Positions 61,801 to 64,000 of a stretch of 64,000 nucleotides of DNA are shown one piece after another. The stretch covers positions 186,001 through 250,000 of the forward strand of contig CAKOHE010000018.1 in NCBI GenBank assembly GCA_934047225.1, written 5' to 3'. The stretch's first letter is position 1, and every line of letters starts with the position of its first letter. Source of the DNA: Ypsolopha sequella. Taxonomy: Eukaryota > Arthropoda > Insecta > Lepidoptera > Ypsolophidae. The position numbers were made by a program, and so were the translations under genes. The notes under the pieces are model-generated. The model worked only from the letters and a program-made list of their open reading frames with translations, did not search any database and was not told the DNA's origin.

Positions 61801-62957
61801 GAGCTGACACATTACACGCCATATTACGCCAGCAGTACTGGATTCTGTCCGCTCGTCGTATTATTAGACACCGCGTGTTTAAATGTATTAGATGTTTCCG
61901 GTGCCGCGCTCAGCCTAAGGCTCCGCTCATGGCTGATCTCCCAGCAGACAGAGTTACTCCTCAGCCAGTTTTTAGTCACGTCACGACGGACTTTGCTGGC
62001 CACTTCTTCGTTAAATCCAGCACGTTGCGGAACGCGAAACTCATAAAAGCGTACTTTTGTATTTTCGTTTGCCTCGCAACAAAGGCGGTTCATTTGGAAC
62101 CAGTCTCTGCACTCTCAACGGAAGCGTTCTTTGCGGCATTGCAACGTTTTATCTCACGTCGCGGTACTCCGGTTCTCATTCGTTCAGACTGCGGCACAAA
62201 CTATGTAGGTGCTAGGAATCAACTCATTGAAGTTCAGAACTTCCTCAGGTCAAACAATGATGCAATCACTCACAAGCTCGCGAATCAGCACATAACTTGG
62301 TTACTGAACCCGCCTAAAGGGCCTTGGTTCGGCGCACTGCACGAAATAAACGTAAAATCCACCAAGCAACTACTTTATCGTGTGATAGGTGAACAGCACC
62401 TCACTTTTGAGGAATTCTCTACTCTTTTGGCTCGAATTGAGGCTGTACTCAATTCAAGACCCCTCTGCCCAATTTCATCCGACCCTACGGACTTTGAACC
62501 TCTCACGGCCGGACATTTCATTATTGGTCGTCCGCTCACCGCTCTACCTGAGCAGTCTTTTGACGACAGACCCATATCTGCTCTTAAACGGTTTCAACTC
62601 ATTCAAGCGCTCTCTCAGCGCTTTTGGACTCTCTGGTCCAGATCCTACCTCCATACCCTGCAAACCCGCTCCAAATGGCTCTCCCCTTCTTCCCCTCCTC
62701 AAGTGGGTGAACTGGTACTCATCAAAGAGGATGACCTGCCTCCGCTCCAATGGAAGTTGGGAAGAATTCTCCGCACGATACCTGGCAAGGATGGAGTGAT
62801 ACGAGTTGTGGATCTGGACACAGCTCATGGAAATCTGCGACGACCTGTGTTCAAGATAGCCAGGCTGCCGTTGGATTCAGCTCAAGAGGAGCCGCAGCCC
62901 CGGCCCCCCCAGGATGTTCACGCTACACTACGTTACCAGCATGACGTTAGAACATGA
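58803..62957 (+). CDS. BEL3 pol: protease, RT, RNase H, integrase
   Basis: Open from directly after the TGA. The first ATG is at 58923, and residues are counted from it. A His/Ser-rich linker built from 9-bp repeats (about 58849-58910) comes first. The protease has L-L-D-C-G-S with D48 (Cys where Ser/Thr is usual). RT has F-V-D-D at 466-469. RNase H has F-A-D-A-S at D645 and an S-D-S block. Integrase has D1023 (T-D-F-A-G), D1089 (S-D-C-G-T-N) and E1141 (A-L-H-E where the family usually has G-L-W-E). The last 43 bases of the frame lie inside the 3' LTR. Confidence 0.92.
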   Translation, partial: LPTITEHYEGEDDQHSAHSAHSAHSSHTQSAHTHSVHFHSMTSTPTEDSCNSAQRVVNVTNTPILLPTVSLKIADVHGQFHSARALLDCGSMLTLCSQRMATVLNLPSKHTCLKIAGVGNQHTQNSKASITIVCRPTHRDTPMITATAHILKNVTGYLPLEKVPDLAQLTGHPPIPLADREYHTPAPVDLILGSDILGQVLDGTKVSLGPGKPIAFGTIFDFTLIGPFENLHTSPTNQVNSVHIVGSHTDSEHSTHDIHKSLERFWESEEPQTYKHTSPLEDQCEDIFRTTTTREPSGQYVVTLPFLHNAPTLGSTHAIALRRFLNLEKKLQANPPFRSKYVEFMSDYIKLGHMSPCHPNTFAHKSHFYIPHHGIFKPGSEKLRCVFDGSCKSSNGVNLNDCLHTGPALQQDIVDIIMSFRTHSQVFSTDIRMMFRNILIHPEQRRFQLILWRSSPDQPLLTYALNTVTYGLRSSPYHAIRTLLQLADDEGHRYPHAAQVLRKSIFVDDILSGADSVESAQSLQSELIELLALGGFQLSKWTSNSPQLLERFPDDQCDMPKDFDFSPDSNSIKVLGIQWIPQTDEFTYRISLPTHAQVTKRSILSTVASLYDPNGWVTPVIFRAKILLQKLWLLKIGWDEPISEEVHTEWQHISEDLPQLSNLRLPRHICKYKPTSTYSLHGFADASEAGFGAVIYLHERNTTGHVNVHLIIGKSKVAPIKTRLSIPKLELSAATLLSQLMTRVSAQLSAHIAIQTHTCWSDSTIVLAWLNTSPHRLQTFEANRVAKITATSTSHTWKHVPTNLNPADCASRGMSAQSLSLHDLWWSPSWLKEPTCTWPKMPPALGHHALPGLKPKKVPAHIAVPDIDLDLLTRYSSLDKLVGVTACIKRFIFNCRHSPDARRSGPLTASERRDALLHWVRSVQHNEFAEDINRIQTDKVCPVRLQRLSPFIKDGLLRVGGRLSHASIRYDAQHPLILPSSSPLVDLIIDHYHTIHCHPGADTLHAILRQQYWILSARRIIRHRVFKCIRCFRCRAQPKAPLMADLPADRVTPQPVFSHVTTDFAGHFFVKSSTLRNAKLIKAYFCIFVCLATKAVHLEPVSALSTEAFFAALQRFISRRGTPVLIRSDCGTNYVGARNQLIEVQNFLRSNNDAITHKLANQHITWLLNPPKGPWFGALHEINVKSTKQLLYRVIGEQHLTFEEFSTLLARIEAVLNSRPLCPISSDPTDFEPLTAGHFIIGRPLTALPEQSFDDRPISALKRFQLIQALSQRFWTLWSRSYLHTLQTRSKWLSPSSPPQVGELVLIKEDDLPPLQWKLGRILRTIPGKDGVIRVVDLDTAHGNLRRPVFKIARLPLDSAQEEPQPRPPQDVHATLRYQHDVRT

Positions 62958-63361
62958 CGTGTCATTCGCGTGCGCATGCGCGAACGACCACCCCCTCCCC
63001 GCCGCGCGCCGGTCGAGGCGCGCGCGGGCGCTGGCTTCATTCTGTTGCGTCCGAACTCTCGAGAGAACGACACACGTGTATAAACATTCGTGCCGCCGAT
63101 ACAAACAATCTCGCGTATTCACCGTGTCTTGTGAACATATAAGTGCTGTGTAATACTTCAAGACATCCAGCTCATCACTGCCCAAAGTGCCAGCATTAAT
63201 CAGCTCAACGAGGGGAGACGACACGCGGCGCGTTTCGTCGGCTCACCGAAAACACCAAGAACAACATATAACACAGGTCAGTCAGTGCACCCACATTGTT
63301 TCCACAATTCTCCTGTGTCAAATCCCATCCGCCCTGCAGTTTCTGTAATCCCGCGATTACA
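62915..63361 (+). repeat. BEL3 3' LTR (447 bp)
   Basis: Same length as, and by eye identical to, 55540-55986. It is followed by the second GGCGG at 63362-63366. The run upstream is C-rich with only a short purine stretch (AGAGGAG at 62885), so the polypurine tract is weak or atypical. Confidence 0.95.
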
Positions 63362-63366
63362 GGCGG

Positions 63367-64000
63367 AATCAGGGCGAAGGCGAAAAATTCAAGTTTTATA
63401 ATGTTTATAAAAAAAACTAAAATAGCTAGCAAAATTTAAAATATCAAATCTCTAGATACTGTTGAAACACACCTAATAAAATATGTTTGAGTTCTGTATA
63501 TGGCTCCTATTCGTCAAACGAGGAGAATAAGTGTGTTTGAAGATCTCATTTCAACAATTATTTCTATCGAGTAAAATTTATCCAAACATGTTTTCCAATT
63601 TCGAAACCCTAGATTATATAGAAATTTATTAAAATTTTCCGTGTATTTCATGAAATACACAAAAAAGAAGCACCTGTATTTTTTTAAATAAGAGATCTTT
63701 TAATGCTGTTGAAACCTATAATATAAATTCTATCCTAAGAAGTTTTACTGCGGAAAATAAAAATATTTGCATTTCAATAAATAATTAAATATATTATAGC
63801 CAAAAATCCCCCATAGATGCTGTTTGCAAATATTGGCCCGCGTATATTTCCCCATCCCTGGTTTAGATCTTCCTGTAATTACTGACAATTGTTATTTTCA
63901 TATGCTTATATATTTATAATCATGTTCTTACCCACAGGATCAGTTACGAGCCAAAGATCAGCGCCCACTATGCAAAAAAAAAAGACAAAATTATTAAACA
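63367..64000. other. AT-rich noncoding DNA
   Basis: No gene or element end could be supported in this tail of the window. Confidence 0.5.

Larger units (their letters stand above)
55540..63361 (+). mobile_element. BEL/Pao element BEL3, apparently young and near-complete
   Basis: 7822 bp. Two 447-bp LTRs look identical over their full length, and a GGCGG duplication flanks the element. Gag is 522 residues, and pol has all catalytic motifs I looked for. The only interruption of the coding region is one TGA between gag and pol in the same frame, inside a hairpin. Identical LTRs plus intact catalytic sites make it the best candidate in the window for a recently active element. Confidence 0.95.

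Overview
The window looks like a piece of an insect genome, most likely a moth or butterfly, and it consists almost entirely of transposable elements. The lepidopteran assignment is inference. It rests on the element mix (BEL/Pao, Ty3/Gypsy, Copia, CR1/Jockey-type LINEs, a microsatellite-bound R4/Dong-type LINE, hAT and mariner-like relics), the AT-rich background, and a repeat tail near 38.36-38.41 kb that resembles a motif I recall as common in Lepidoptera. I found no rRNA, tRNA, CRISPR array or bacterial-type operon. The only convincing host coding sequence is one exon of an SLC17-like (sialin/phosphate cotransporter type) MFS transporter at 39806-39912. A second possible non-LINE fragment is a YqaJ-type exonuclease remnant at 2786-2937.

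Layout. 1-4.2 kb is AT-rich DNA with small relics. 4.2-28 kb is a nested stack. A CR1-like LINE on the minus strand (ORF1 at 28.0 kb, 3' tail at 4.22 kb) was split by a Copia fragment (about 4.6-7.7 kb), by a BEL/Pao element (BEL1, 8836-18005, target duplication GTATA) and by a Ty3/Gypsy element (18954-26617, duplication GTAC). BEL1's 3' LTR carries a truncated Jockey-type LINE (15574-17790). The Gypsy protease region carries a 1.04-kb foldback element (22949-23986, TA duplication). For BEL1, Gypsy and the foldback, removing the insert plus one duplication restores the interrupted reading frame by coordinate arithmetic, so these boundaries are well supported.

28-41.6 kb is older debris: LINE fragments, a solo LTR of the same Gypsy family (33786-34659, duplication GTTT), MITEs, a hAT-like deletion derivative, tandem repeats and the transporter exon. 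41.8-47.7 kb holds two R4/Dong-type elements head to tail, each bounded by (TAA)n runs. The second is split by a CR1/Jockey-group LINE (44901-47151, duplication TATTA).

48.0-54.1 kb is BEL2, with identical 343-bp LTRs but no reverse-transcriptase core, and with a leader built of about 156-bp repeats each carrying TGACGTCA. 55.5-63.4 kb is BEL3, with identical 447-bp LTRs, duplication GGCGG, and gag and pol in one frame separated by a single TGA that sits in a perfect 10-bp hairpin. All three BEL elements have primer-binding sites resembling the 3' end of tRNA-Tyr.

BEL3 looks young and possibly competent, if its in-frame stop is read through. BEL2 looks like a passenger that needs another element's reverse transcriptase. 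I found no wholly new system. The best candidates for new biology are the BEL3 gag-pol stop hairpin and the repeated CRE-like leader of BEL2.
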